A stretch of DNA of 64,000 nt from Paralithodes platypus (GCA_032716605.1 CM064519.1:15633910-15697909); one strand, 5' to 3'; counted from the stretch's first letter, positions 10,255-21,125 are shown. The notes: generated by a model from the sequence alone, not told the origin. Numbers and translations are program-made.

Positions 10255-10725
10255 ACATAGACTTTTGATCTGATGGCATATCTGTACTATACAAATGCCT
10301 TACAAATAAAATAATTCTTAAAATAGTCTCGAGAGCGATAATCATGAACAAACTTTCATGAATGTTGCGTTAAAAGGAAGCACGTTTGCAATAATGATCC
10401 TGAGACAAGGACTTTGAATTAAAAAAAAAAAAAAAAAAAAATAGTTGGTGTACTTTTCAATTTGGAATAAAAGGGAAAGTTTTGAATCAAATTAAAAAAA
10501 AATTATTGGCTCTGAAAACAATCTGAAGATTACATAATTTCTATTCAACAAAGCTAGAACTTTTAATTGATGGAATTAGAGGAGGATATTTAACTACCCT
10601 ACTTTAATTTGGCTTCCATACTATTTTTGTAGGGAAATATAATGATCGGGAAAACAGAATATAAAGTTCAATAAAACTGACCTAAAACTTTCCAATACTA
10701 TGGCTCAAGATCTGCCAAAGACTGT
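10255..10725. other. AT-rich spacer with a poly(A) tract
   Basis: No gene seen. A 20-base A run is present at about 10,421-10,441. No element could be assigned to it. Confidence 0.5.
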
Positions 10726-10885
10726 TTAAGGGGATAGTGGCTATAATTTTGGTATATTTATTCAGTTATTCATATATTTTTTAGTTTTCTCCCTAGACCT
10801 CCATCAAGCTTAAAAAACACCCCAGATAAATTTGTACATTTTTCGGTAGAAAAATAGTCGGTTACTCTTAAAATTACAGAATATC
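10726..10885 (-). mobile_element. TTAA element family A, truncated
   Basis: TTAAGGGGATAGTGG, the CTCCCTAGACCTCCATCAAG block and the second hairpin (ACATTTTTCGGTAGAAAAAT) are present. The copy stops after AAAATTACAG. Confidence 0.85.
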
Positions 10886-11324
10886 ATTATAGGCATGTAA
10901 TGCCTTTAATGATATTATTCTTAAAATTTGGTAAATTTTACAAAACAAACACACACACACACACACACAATAACCCTCACGAACGGAGTTGTCTTTCAGT
11001 AATGACTAAAGGGTCGCCGGTGCTAGGACTTTGTTTAAAATTCACACTAAAAAATGAAGATGGCCAAAAAGATTCTCATTATTCTCATTAGTGGCCAAAG
11101 GAAAGACGCATATAATTTTTTGTTTTTATATACCGGTATATATTTTGTTTTTCTCGCCAAGTCCAGTCTGTGGAATAATGATTTAGGGGAGTAACCGTTC
11201 ATTTTGATGTTAGTAGTTAGACCTAGATGTGTGTGAATTTGTATTTTGTTTTTGTGTTCATTGTTTTCTGTTGTGTTGTCCCGATTCTGGCTCTGTCTTG
11301 AGTCGGTCTCCCCCCCCCCCCCAA

Positions 11325-11572
11325 TATTAATCCGTTTAGCTACTATAAATCCTTCCTAAGCTTCTTCTATAATTACAGACTCACTATCGTTCGCCAGGAA
11401 ACAAAATCGACACCTATATAGTACGAAATGTCTTAATATTGTAGCTGAAATGAAATAATTGAGATGGTTGTTAGCCTTTCCATGTGTAAAGGTCCTTCCT
11501 AAGCCGAATAAAATCGTTCTAATACTTGCCAGAATAAACTAAAAAGGACGTCACCGGTACTGAATGGGTTGA
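11325..11572 (+). mobile_element. TTAA element C remnants with an A fragment between them
   Basis: C words (AAATCCTTCCTAAGCTTC, then AGGTCCTTCCTAAGCCGAAT and GACGTCACCGGTACTGAATG) flank a short reverse-orientation A core (CTATCGTTCGCCAGGAAAC, about 11,370-11,435). The order suggests nested insertion followed by decay. Confidence 0.65.
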
Positions 11573-11959
11573 AAGATGCAAATATAGTTTGTTTTGAAGA
11601 AGCTACGTTTCGAAGCTCCTATTGGAAATCTTTGAAACATTTGGACAAAAGAAATTTTCACAATAGGACTGACTCAAGAAAATATTTGTTGCATCTTGCA
11701 TGATCAAAGCACATCTCTCAACAGAATCATACTATTGATTATTAATGTTCATTCTGGGAGCATAAATAGCTGATTTTTCTGATGCTCTTTTGAGATCCAG
11801 TGTTTGGTTGTGCATGAGTACTTTTTTTCGTATTTCATAATAAAAACTTTCTTCATAAAAATTTGCTAACATTAGGCGATGTTATTCACTTAAAGAAAAC
11901 GCGGAGGAAGATAGAGGGTTAAGTGAAATAGAGTTTAAATATAGGAATTAAAAGGGTAA

Positions 11960-12560
11960 AGACTATCGTTATTTCAAGAAACGCGGGTGCCCAACCCCGA
12001 AAGGAGTTGAAATAGGGGAGCTATCCCCCCACCAAAGGCGGCTTTATAGGGCCTTTCCTAGCTGATGCTGATAGGATTGGGTTCTAGTCATGTGGTGATG
12101 GGCTGGTCTATCAGAGTGAGAGCTGAGCGATCTCTGCCATACCCATAGCTTAATCTGACTGTTCCTTTTACTTATATATTTTCTAGATCTCAAGTGAAGG
12201 CATCTCTTCCGTGGATTGACCTCCCTACTGCCAACCTAGAGGTTGGGAGATTGGGAGTCAAAGCGTCACATTTTTCCTTTGCCCCTCAACTTTCCCTTCA
12301 TAATTGCTGAGGGGCACAAGACCTTGGGTGGGGTTTTGGTTTCCCGGGCGTTACCGCACCCTCCTCAGCTCCCCGCCTTGGAGTGGCTTTGGCCACCCGG
12401 GCTTTATTAGTGGTAAGCAGGGAGGGTTTTGTGGGGGCGCTCGTTTATGGCCTTGGCCTTGCTCGGGACCTTGGGGCTGTTCGGCCAGACAGCCTGGGGA
12501 ACAGCAACAACATCAACAACCCTCTGACTTCCTTATACCCGTCCTAATCTGTACAACATA
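11960..12560. other. GC-richer block of unknown identity
   Basis: Higher GC than its surroundings, with the words CGGGCGTTACCGCACCCTCC, CTTTGGCCACCCGGGC and GGGACCTTGGGGCTGTTCGG. A short open frame (12,304-12,609, + strand) lies in it, but no domain is recognisable. It could be the untranslated 5' part of a retroelement or a host exon; nothing decides between these. Confidence 0.35.
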
Positions 12561-12609
12561 TTCGTATAACAACCAGAAAACAGAACAGAAATGCGTAATC
12601 GGATCTTGA

Positions 12610-13036
12610 AAGGGTTTAATAAATTTAGTAAGTTTTCACATAAAGCAAGTAGCTACTTCAAAGATATAGTCCAAGTAAATTAGTGTAGCTGAAAATACTA
12701 CTGGGTCATGCATGTTAAATATTTATATTCCATTAGCAATATTATGCAAATAAGCAATAGAGAACCGAAAAGCCAATTCTTAATTTGCATTTACAATTGT
12801 ATATTTTACGACGAAAAAACGAAGGCGTTTTAATATTAAAATATATATTCATTCTCGTCCATGAATATTTTTCTAAACTTCAGAGAGGGTATCCATTTTT
12901 CCCTGACGGTAATCACAATATATATAATTGGCATTGTGGTTCGAATATTAGTAATTAGTAGTAAACAGGCATGGACATACGAATAACATAACAAATTACA
13001 CATCATCATAATATAAATAAAATAAAATAAAATAAA
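12610..13036. other. AT-rich spacer
   Basis: No gene or repeat family recognised before the TAA microsatellite. Confidence 0.5.
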
Positions 13037-13298
<262 letters not shown>

Positions 13299-13462
13299 CT
13301 CCAAAATAACCCCTATCCACTTCAACGTAAAAACTATCGCCGTGTTATCAGGTATGGGATGAACCAGATCGAGCGATAACCGTTCTCTTTATACCGGCTG
13401 GATAAACACACTATTCACCATTACGGCCGCGGTGTTACATAAGCTCTCTAGTAATGGTGGCT

Positions 13463-13816
13463 TTAAGGGGGGATGTGCGTATTTATTTGCTCATTTATAT
13501 ATCTTTCTATCATTTTTTTTTTAGTTTCCTCCCTAGACCTCCATCAAGCTTAAATGACATCTCCTAGACCCCCTTTCAAGATAAATGTGTACATTTTATG
13601 GTAGAAAAATGGCCGGTTCCTCTTAAATTACAGGTTCGCTATCGCTTGCCAGGAAAAAACTCTTAAATTACATAAAAAGTCTTAATATTGACAAATAAAT
13701 GGGGCGAAAGGTTGTAAAATCGCAAAACTAATGGGCCAAATGACTTAAAATCTCAAAACCAATATGCTAAACATGAGGGAGAAGGGGGACCAGAAAAACG
13801 ACCCATGTCCCCTTAA
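13463..13816 (-). mobile_element. TTAA element family A
   Basis: 354 bp, TTAAGGGGGGATGTGCG to CATGTCCCCTTAA, with AT-rich left flank, CTCCCTAGACCTCCATCAAG, core and iterons in reverse orientation. The GC hairpin has lost one arm (TGGCCGGTTCC). Confidence 0.9.
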
Positions 13817-13886
13817 TTTTGTTTCAAGGACACAGGGATATATTTAGAGTGAGTTTCAGCTGATCGAGATAAGATGTGTTACGTTA

Positions 13887-14098
13887 TTAACCCTTTCAAT
13901 ACGAGTGGCGTCCTTTAATTTTATTGTGGATGGTATTAGACGATTTTATTCAATTGAGGAAGGACCTCTAAAATGAGAAGGCTACAAATTTTCTCAATTA
14001 TCCCTTCCACTACGGTACCATAGATCTCTCCTAAGCTGCGTAAAAACGTCTAATTATAACTAAGATATGATAAAAGGGATAAAGGCAACAGAGGTGCT
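13887..14098 (+). mobile_element. TTAA element family C
   Basis: TTAACCCTTTCAATACGAG with TATTAGACGATTTTATTCAA and CTCCTAAGCTGCGTAAAAAC. The right terminus is eroded (GGGATAAAGGCAACAGAGG). Confidence 0.8.
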
Positions 14099-14140
14099 TG
14101 ACATTTATAACAACAAGTTATGCAAAACCAATCTTGTTAA

Positions 14141-14661
14141 TAATGAGAAGGCTACAAACTTTCTCAATTAACCCTTCCACTAGCATAGATCCCTCTTAAG
14201 TTGCATAACATCGCTTAAGGGGAGATGGGTCGTTTTTCTGGTCCGCTTTCTCACACATGTTAAGCCCCGTTAGTTTTCAGATGTTATGATGTTCAGCCCA
14301 TTAGTTTGGTGATTTTAAAACCTTCGTCCCATTTCGTTGTCAGTTTTAAAACCTATCGTGCCATTTAGGCGTCAATTTATTTCCTGGCGAGCGATAGCCA
14401 GCCTGCAATTATAAGAGGAAAATGTACAAATTAATCTAGAAGAGGGATCTAATGGATGTGTTTTGAAGTTTTATGGAGATCTAGGGAGGAAACTAGAACA
14501 TTAATGAATAAATGAAAAAATCGAATCATCCCCGCATAAGTTGCATACAATCGTTTAAATATAACTAAGATAAAACGAAAAAGCGGGTTAAAGGCGAACG
14601 AGGTGCTTGCAATATAGAATAATGTTGCAAAGCCAATCTCGATGATTAAAAGTGGCCACAT
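14141..14661 (+). mobile_element. duplicated right half of C plus flank, interrupted by A
   Basis: A second copy of the sequence starting AATGAGAAGGCTACAAA (first copy at about 13,972) through the end of C and about 45 bp beyond it (GGTGCTTG, AAGCCAATCT). It is a tandem segmental duplication whose second unit carries an A insertion. Confidence 0.8.
14215..14539 (+). mobile_element. TTAA element family A nested in C
   Basis: TTAAGGGGAGATGGGTCG to ATCCCCGCATAA (right TTAA mutated to ATAA). Iterons and core GCGAGCGATAGCCAGC are present; the GC hairpin is lost. On each side lies a 15-bp copy of GTTGCATAACATCGC (12 of 15 identical) bounded by TTAA. Confidence 0.9.
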
Positions 14662-15223
14662 TATTGATATCCGATTGCAAACCTCGGCGACATGAAATAA
14701 TTGGGTTCCAAGTATTATCCCTGGCCGATATGAGATTGAATATTACTACTCATGACATTTGATTCTTTCAGTGTATCATGATGCATTTTATTTTGTATTA
14801 GATTGGTTATTCGACGGTTTTATTAGGCTAAAACTGAGTCTATGGGCACGAAAGGGATAATCGAGATCCATCATACCATCTTAAGTACTAGAGATCCTTC
14901 CTAAACTGTAGCAAATTGCCGTGTATAAGCTAAAACAATTACTAATCCAAGTTACTAAATTGAAAAGTTAATCAGACCGAATTTTAGGTAACAATGCAGT
15001 AAAATAATTAATATATTTCAATTTTGCGTAAATGTAATAGAAAAGAAATCACGATATAACAAAATATGACGAAAGAAAATGCGCCAAAGTGAATGTGACA
15101 AGTGAAATTAGAGTAAACACTATGCTAAATTAATTTATATCAAGCACGTTGATAAATTAATTGACTGATTACACAGCTATTGGGTATTAGTCTAAACTAA
15201 CAAATATCCGGTAATCATATTTC
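14662..15223. other. AT-rich spacer
   Basis: No gene seen; faint C-like words only (GATCCTTCCTAAACTG at about 14,888). Confidence 0.5.
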
Positions 15224-15563
15224 TTAAGGGGGGTGACCTGTTTTTTTCTTCTCTTTCTTGGTTGTATCCATTTGGCCCAATTCAGCCTACTGTTTTAAGA
15301 CATTAATCCCCATCCAGGTGTCGATTTTTTCTAGGCGAGCGATAACGACCCAGCATATTGTGGAGAAATCCGCGGAGAAATTTTTCTAGCGAAAAATGTA
15401 CAAATTTAGCAAGCTGTCTAACTCATCCAAAATATGGTGGCTCGCTTTCGCTCGCCAGGTATAAATCGACACCTGGATGAGTATAAAAGTCTTAAAACAG
15501 TAGGCTGAATAGGGCCGAATGGATACAACCCAGAGAGAAAAAAAAGCAGTAACTTCCCTTTAA
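15224..15563 (+). mobile_element. TTAA palindromic element family B
   Basis: TTAAGGGGGGTGACCTG to AACTTCCCTTTAA. Arms and both hairpins are recognisable but diverged (core AAATCCGCGGAGAAATTT). Confidence 0.87.
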
Positions 15564-15754
15564 AATGTTTAAACTTCACTGTACAACACTGTTTAAACTG
15601 TGCTACAATAAATATTAGCCGAAACAAAATATACTGAAATTCTAAATGGCATTCTACCCTTGGCATAAGCTTAAGAGGTATTCTTAAATATGCTTTTCTG
15701 GAAATTCGTCGTAATATGTTGGCAGATAAAACTTGATGACAAAAGTGTACCCGA

Positions 15755-16708
15755 TTAAGAGGACAGTGGTTATTTTTTGGGGGGGTCATTTATGTGTATA
15801 TTAATTTATTTATTTATTTTTAGTTTCCTCGCTAGACCTTCATCAAGCTTAAAAAAAACACTCCCTAGAACCCCTTTCAATGTAAATGTGTACATTTTTC
15901 GGAAGAAATATGTCCTGGCCGAAGGCCGTTTTTTTTTTTTTTTTTTCTATATTCCAACTTACTTCCTCTCGGGCATAGGCTGAGAGCCTTAACATTCACC
16001 GCTTTACAATGAACAGTGCAGCCCGTGAGGTCTTGTTCCAGTCTAGGGAGTGAGACATGTGGAGCACGTAGAGTACAACGAGCACCTGCCATCTTGCCTT
16101 CACATGAGGCACGGTGCTCACTCATGGCCCGAAACGACCCCATCTCTGAAGCCACCTCGTTCCCGTGCTTCACTGTCTCATCCCCTACACTCGGACTCTC
16201 ACACTTACACACACACAACGCCACCTGTTGAGCAGATAACTCACCAGGCATTGCACCCCTATAGCATATTTTGAATATGGGAATATTCATACAGTGCTAT
16301 TTAATCAGGGAACAATGAGGGTATTTTATTGACGTTTCGGTGGGCTTGTGGTAATGCACTGATACTAGGTACGGCACAAATTCCATCCCAATAATATCTT
16401 CCCATTGATACATCGGGATTTGAACCCGGGACCTTTGGATTACCAGGCCAGTGGCAAGACCACTCCACCACACCTCCCCACACCTGCTTGTAAAATTACA
16501 GGCTGGCTATCGTTCGCCAGGAAAAACATCGACACCTAAATGGCACGAAAGGTCTTAATATTGACAAAGAAATTGGATGTAAAGTCTTAAAATCGCCAAA
16601 GTAATAGGCCGAACGTCTTAACAAAAAAAATAAAAATAATAATATATAAAATAATAGGGCTAAACATGAAGAAGGGGGTCCAGAAAACCGACCCATCTGC
16701 CCTTTTAA
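15755..16708 (-). mobile_element. TTAA element family A split by a SINE
   Basis: Left part 15,755-15,930 (TTAAGAGGACAGTGG to GGCCGAAGGCCG) and right part 16,491-16,708 (AAAATTACAGGCTGGCTATC to TGCCCTTTTAA) form one reverse-orientation A copy. SINE S2 sits in the GC-hairpin region and must have arrived later. Confidence 0.88.
15931..16488 (-). mobile_element. tRNA-derived SINE, family S2, near full length
   Basis: The minus strand reads from a tRNA-like head at about 16,485-16,420 (GTGGTGGAGTGGTC, CCTGGTAATCC, GGTTCAAATCC) through about 470 bp of body to a poly(A) tail, seen as a T run at 15,931-15,947. Against the 3,881 copy it shares AAGATATTATTGGGATG, AATATTCCC and CAGAGATGGGG in the same order. 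Its completeness and poly(A) tail imply a fairly recent insertion. Confidence 0.9.
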
Positions 16709-17055
16709 GCGTCAGTGTGTGAATCCTCCATGACTGTATATAGATAGACTGGTATATATATAAACCTTCTCCCGCCGCCGTTGTGTATACAGCTATTGTT
16801 CTGCACATGTATTGTCCATGGTTTATAATCCACCTCCACCGACGACGGGGGATTTGGTGGTCGGGGCTGGCTGTGATTATGGAACTATGCCCTGTTCCAA
16901 GTAGGTATTTATTTAGTGAAGGAAAGATGTCTAGCAAAAAAAAATAAAAATAAAAATAAAAAATAAAAATAAGAAAAGATGTCCAAAAAAAAAAAAAAAA
17001 AAAAGTCTAGCAAAAATAAATAAAAAATAAAAAAAATTAAATAAACAAAATACTA
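16709..17055. other. spacer with A-rich (AAAAT)n tracts
   Basis: No gene seen. Two similar AGTCTAGCAAAAATAAATAA-type A-rich stretches occur at about 16,930-17,045. Confidence 0.6.
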
Positions 17056-17162
17056 CCTCAAACAACCCTTTAAACTACCACAGACACTTCCTAAGCTGCA
17101 TAGAATCGTCCAATTATATCTAGATATAATAATAATTACTTCCCCGGTACTCAAAGGGTTAA
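17056..17162 (+). mobile_element. TTAA element family C, right half
   Basis: CTACCACAGACACTTCCTAA, TGCATAGAATCGTCCAATTA and the end CCGGTACTCAAAGGGTTAA. The left half is missing. Confidence 0.78.
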
Positions 17163-17217
17163 ATGAACGATGTTTTTTTCTTCTTAGTGGAGATAGACAT
17201 ACTCCGGCCATTTTTCT

Positions 17218-17595
17218 TTAAGGGAGCCCACCTCGCTTTTTTTTTTCTCTTTATCTCCCTCTCTCTTTGACTTGTATCCATTCGGCACCATTCAGCCTAC
17301 TGTTTATGTTTACCCCCATCCAGATGTCAATATTTTCCTGGCGAGCGGTAGCGAGCCAGCATATATATATTTTTGTTTTGACAGCAAGCTAAATTTGTAA
17401 ATTTTCGATAGAAAAATGTCTCCGGCAAAGCCGGATTTCTCCATACAATGCTGGCTCGCTATCGCTCGCCAGAAAGAAATCGACACCTGGATGGGGATAC
17501 GTCTTAAAACAGTTGGCTGAATGGGGCCGAATGGATACAAGCCAGGGAAAGAGCGAAATGGAGAATGATAACAAAAAGCCTGTGACGCCCCTTAA
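17218..17595 (-). mobile_element. TTAA palindromic element family B
   Basis: 378 bp bounded by TTAA. Arms GTATCCATTCGGC.CCATTC and GAATGGGGCCGAATGGATAC match, with core hairpins TTTTCGATAGAAAA and CCGGCAAAGCCGG. Confidence 0.9.
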
Positions 17596-17723
17596 CTGTA
17601 TGGAATGGGCTACTTGTTAAGCTTTCGCCCCTTAATTTAAGCACCAAACGTAGACTATTGGGCTGGAGAGAACCTGATGTGTGTGTGTGTGAGCTAGCAT
17701 AATGTGGGTAAAATAAACAAAAA

Positions 17724-18217
<494 letters not shown>

Positions 18218-18405
18218 AGGCCTAATATACTGTATAATATCCATAATCAAGAAAGACATTTGCTAGAAAACACACCCGTAGGCAAAGGCGTGTAAGAAAG
18301 TAGTGCACAGTACTTAGTGAGCTCGGCCACCGGGACCGTACAGGAGATTGCGTGACCGCTTATTTGACTGTTGTAGTAGTCGCTATTATATTATGACGTG
18401 AGGGC

Positions 18406-18530
18406 CAGAAATAAATACACTGATACCAATCTAAATAAATACACTGATACCAATCTAAATAAATACACTGATACCAATCTAAATAAATACACTGATACCA
18501 ATCTAAATAAATACACTGATACCAATCTCA
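18406..18530. repeat. 24-bp minisatellite, five copies
   Basis: Five essentially identical units of AAATACACTGATACCAATCT plus AAAT. Confidence 0.95.
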
Positions 18531-18650
18531 AGACATGCCAGACAAAGGAAAAGTCTTAACCCTTTCTGTACCAGTGACGCCTTTTTAACTTTATTCTGGC
18601 TACTATTAGACAATTTGGGTGTAGTTTAAAAATGGCCTCCAGCAATTGAC

Positions 18651-18864
18651 CACTTGCGAGTTTCAGGCTATAAGGAAGTTAGAGCCGTGAACATCGATAT
18701 TAAACAGAAATGCAATAATGTTCTAAGTTTCTGATGGATATATGTTATGTTGAATTGGGTTTATGTATTTATAAATGGACTACGACCGTATTTTAGCAGT
18801 ACAGTATGTTAAATGTCTTTGTCTACAGCTCCAACTTCCTTATAGAACGAAACTCGCAAGTCGG
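18651..18864. mobile_element. hAT-like short inverted-repeat element F
   Basis: About 214 bp. Left end CACTTGCGAGTTTCAGGCTA and right end GAAACTCGCAAGTCGG are inverted repeats, continued by TATAAGGAAGTT and AACTTCCTTATA. Flanks CAATTGAC and CAATTAAC form an 8-bp target duplication (7 of 8). Eight-bp duplications typify hAT elements; there is no coding capacity. Confidence 0.8.
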
Positions 18865-18907
18865 CAATTAACTCTCTCTTAACCCATTTTACTACCACAG
18901 ATCCTTC

Positions 18908-19124
18908 TTAAGCCGGTATCACACGAGCGCTTTTTCCCTCAACATTTCTCCTCAACACTGGTCTGGCAACTTATGAGGTCAACATTTATAATCTCTCGGC
19001 TACCTATATTCATCTATCATCAGTCTAGTTTCCGATACCAGTGTAAAATATTCTAGAAATGTTGCCAGAAAAATGTTGACCATCGAATGTTGACTATAAA
19101 AGCTCTCGTGTGATACCGGCTTTA
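18908..19124. mobile_element. TTAA element family D, nested in C
   Basis: 217 bp with TTAAGCCGGTATCACACGAG at the left and CTCTCGTGTGATACCGGC then TTTA at the right. Long inverted arms contain CAACATTT words. It lies in the TTAA of the C motif CCTTCTTAAGC. Confidence 0.92.
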
Positions 19125-19195
19125 CAATGCACAACATCGTCTAAACATAGTAGCTACAGTAAAATGGAAAAAAGACGTCGCCGGTAAAGAAGGGG

Positions 19196-19300
19196 TTAAC
19201 CCCTTTTAGTACCGGTGACGTCTGGGTTTGAGTACCTGAATAGATTGATGTCCAGTATTCGATAAAACGGATATAGAATCGCAGGCATGTACTTAACCTT
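19196..19300 (+). mobile_element. C left end joined to an S1 SINE body fragment
   Basis: TTAACCCCTTTTAGTACCGG (C start, sharing TTAA with the previous C) is followed at about 19,228 by TAGATTGATGTCCAGTATTC, a word found in reverse in the S1 copies at 20,295 and 46,130. Confidence 0.65.
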
Positions 19301-19304
19301 TAAC

Positions 19305-19512
19305 TGTTCCTCCTAAAATTACATGTTCGCTATCGCTCACCAGGATAAAATAGACACCTAAATGTCAGGAAAGGTCTTAAAATTTACAACGAAATGGGAG
19401 GAAAGGTGCTAAAATCGCCAAACTAATGAACTGAACGTCATAAAATCTAAACACTAATGGGGCTAAACATGAGGAAGAAGGGGGCCCAGAAAAATGACCC
19501 GTCTCCCCTCAC
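19305..19512 (-). mobile_element. TTAA element family A, truncated
   Basis: Starts within the core (TCCTCCTAAAATTACATGTT, CTATCGCTCACCAGG) and runs to GACCCGTCTCCCCTCA, with iterons. The terminal TTAA is mutated. Confidence 0.82.
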
Positions 19513-19573
19513 CCTTTCGCGGCCGTAAACTGTCCATTGCTGCCACGAACAGGAATGCCGTAATTCAGCGATA

Positions 19574-19948
19574 TTAAGGGGAGATGGGTCGTTTTCCTGG
19601 TCCCCTTTCTCCTTCGTGCTTAGCCCTATTGCTTTTCAGATTTTATGACGATCAGCCCATTAATTTGGAGACTTTAAGACTTTTGCCCCATTTCTTTGTC
19701 TATATTAAGACCTTTCGTGCCCTTTAGGTGTCGATATTTTTCCTGACGAGCGATAGCGAGCCTGTAATTGTGGAGGAACAGGCCTTCGGCCGTGACGTTT
19801 TTTACCGAAAATTGAACAAATTAATCTTGAAGGGGGATCTAATGATGTTTTGTTTTAAAGTTTGATGGAGGTTTAGGGAGGAAACTAGAAAATATAATAA
19901 AACAAAAAATACATATTTGAGCAAATAAATAAGCACATCCCTCCTTAA
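19574..19948 (+). mobile_element. TTAA element family A, full-length
   Basis: 375 bp, TTAAGGGGAGATGGGTCG to ACATCCCTCCTTAA. Three iterons, core GCGAGCGATAGCGAGC, hairpin one (AGGCCTTCGGCCGT, one arm mutated) and hairpin two are present. Confidence 0.92.
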
Positions 19949-20149
19949 CAAGCTTACCAATATTCCCCGTTCAACATTTATGGAATATTTATCCGGACTT
20001 GAATTACATGAAACAGCTGGTCGCCCGAGTCCGAATTTCCGATGCGATACGCGGCTATGTTATTCTGTATATATATTTTACCGAACTCTGATCATGCATG
20101 GTGTCCAGCTGGGGGAATTTTGTTTGAAGATTTGGATGAATAATCTAAC

Positions 20150-20275
20150 TGTGTTGGTGGTGTAATGGTTTAGATGCTTATGTTCTGGGTGTGATGTCCC
20201 GAGTTCGAATCCCGGAAGGACCATATGCTTTCATTAGTTTATTCAAGTGTATTGGGGTTTGTAATTGAGGATTAA
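20150..20275 (+). mobile_element. tRNA-derived SINE, family S1
   Basis: TTGGTGGTGTAATGGTTTAG (A box) and GAGTTCGAATCCCGG (B box), then ATATGCTTTCATTAG. Opposite in orientation to the copy starting at 20,295. Closest of all copies to a tRNA gene, but the acceptor stem does not pair well. Confidence 0.82.
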
Positions 20276-20294
20276 TGGTAAGAACCGGGTGTTA

Positions 20295-20540
20295 CTTTAT
20301 TAATTTTAGTCCCAACACCAAACACCTCCCGATGAAATGGATGAAAGCATGTGATCTTCCCGGGATTCGAACGTGGGTTACCACTTACAGATCTTAAACT
20401 CTAAGCATTACACCATCAAGACAGTTAGAAGTTAAGGACATGACTACGATTTGATATCCATTTATCGAATACTGGATATCAATCTAATCATGAACTCAGA
20501 CCCAACTGCACACTGAATAGCCTAATGCTCAAGTGAAAGG
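20295..20540 (-). mobile_element. tRNA-derived SINE, family S1, extended copy
   Basis: On the minus strand the tRNA-like region (GATGGTGTAATGCTTAGAG, then GTTCGAATCCCGG) is preceded by about 120 bp shared with the 24,950 and 46,130 copies (TCGAATACTGGATATCAATC in the given strand). The repeat unit is therefore longer than the tRNA head and tail. Confidence 0.82.
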
Positions 20541-20549
20541 AAAGGACAT

Positions 20550-20885
20550 TTAAGGGGAGATTTCCACTTGAGGGAGTTTTTTCTTGACCCCCTTCTCCCT
20601 CATGGTTAGCCCCATTGCTTTTGATATTATAAGACGTTCGCCCCATTAGTTTGGCGATTTTAAGAACTTTCGCCCCATTTCTGTCAATTTTAAGACTTTT
20701 TGTGCCATTTAGATGTCGATTTTTTCCTGGCGAGCGATAGCGAGCCTGTATTTTAAGAGGAACCGGCCTTTGGCCGGGACATTTTTCTACCGAAATATGT
20801 ACAAATTTATCTTGAAAGGGGGTCTAGGGGCTGTAATGTTAAGCTTGAAGGAAGCCTAGGGAACAAACTAAATACCTCCCCTTAA
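20550..20885 (+). mobile_element. TTAA element family A, subfamily A2, full-length
   Basis: TTAAGGGGAGATTTCCACTT to AATACCTCCCCTTAA. Core and hairpins are intact (CCGGCCTTTGGCCGG). Both sides carry the same sequence AAGTGAAAGGAAAGGACATT followed by TAA, a perfect 23-bp duplication. Confidence 0.95.
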
Positions 20886-20984
20886 GTGAAAGGAAAGGAC
20901 ATTTAATACCAGAAACTTAACGTGGAATAGAATTGCTATGGCCATTCTATCACTTCCAAAATCTTGAATTGAACTATAATCTAT

Positions 20985-21125
20985 TTTTATTAATTTCACT
21001 CCAACATCAAACCCCTCCCAACGTAATTAATGAAAGCGTGCACGTGATTCATCGGGATTCGAATATGGGTTACCACATATAGATGTTAAACACTAACCAT
21101 TACACCACCAAGCCATAATAATACA
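20985..21125 (-). mobile_element. tRNA-derived SINE, family S1
   Basis: Minus strand: TTGGTGGTGTAATGGTTAGT and CATATTCGAATCCCGATG, with the standard tail (TTAATTACGTTGGGAGGGG). Confidence 0.82.

Larger units (their letters stand above)
18556..19199 (+). mobile_element. TTAA element family C carrying two nested insertions
   Basis: C ends TTAACCCTTTCTGTACCAGT and GGTAAAGAAGGGGTTAA are intact, but the element is 644 bp because F (18,651-18,864) and D (18,908-19,124) are inserted. Removing both leaves a standard C of about 200 bp. Confidence 0.9.

Noticed and set aside
20155..20223. Functional tRNA gene
   Set aside because: A and B boxes are present but the acceptor stem does not pair, and the same sequence recurs with a fixed non-tRNA tail in at least six other places, so it is a SINE head.
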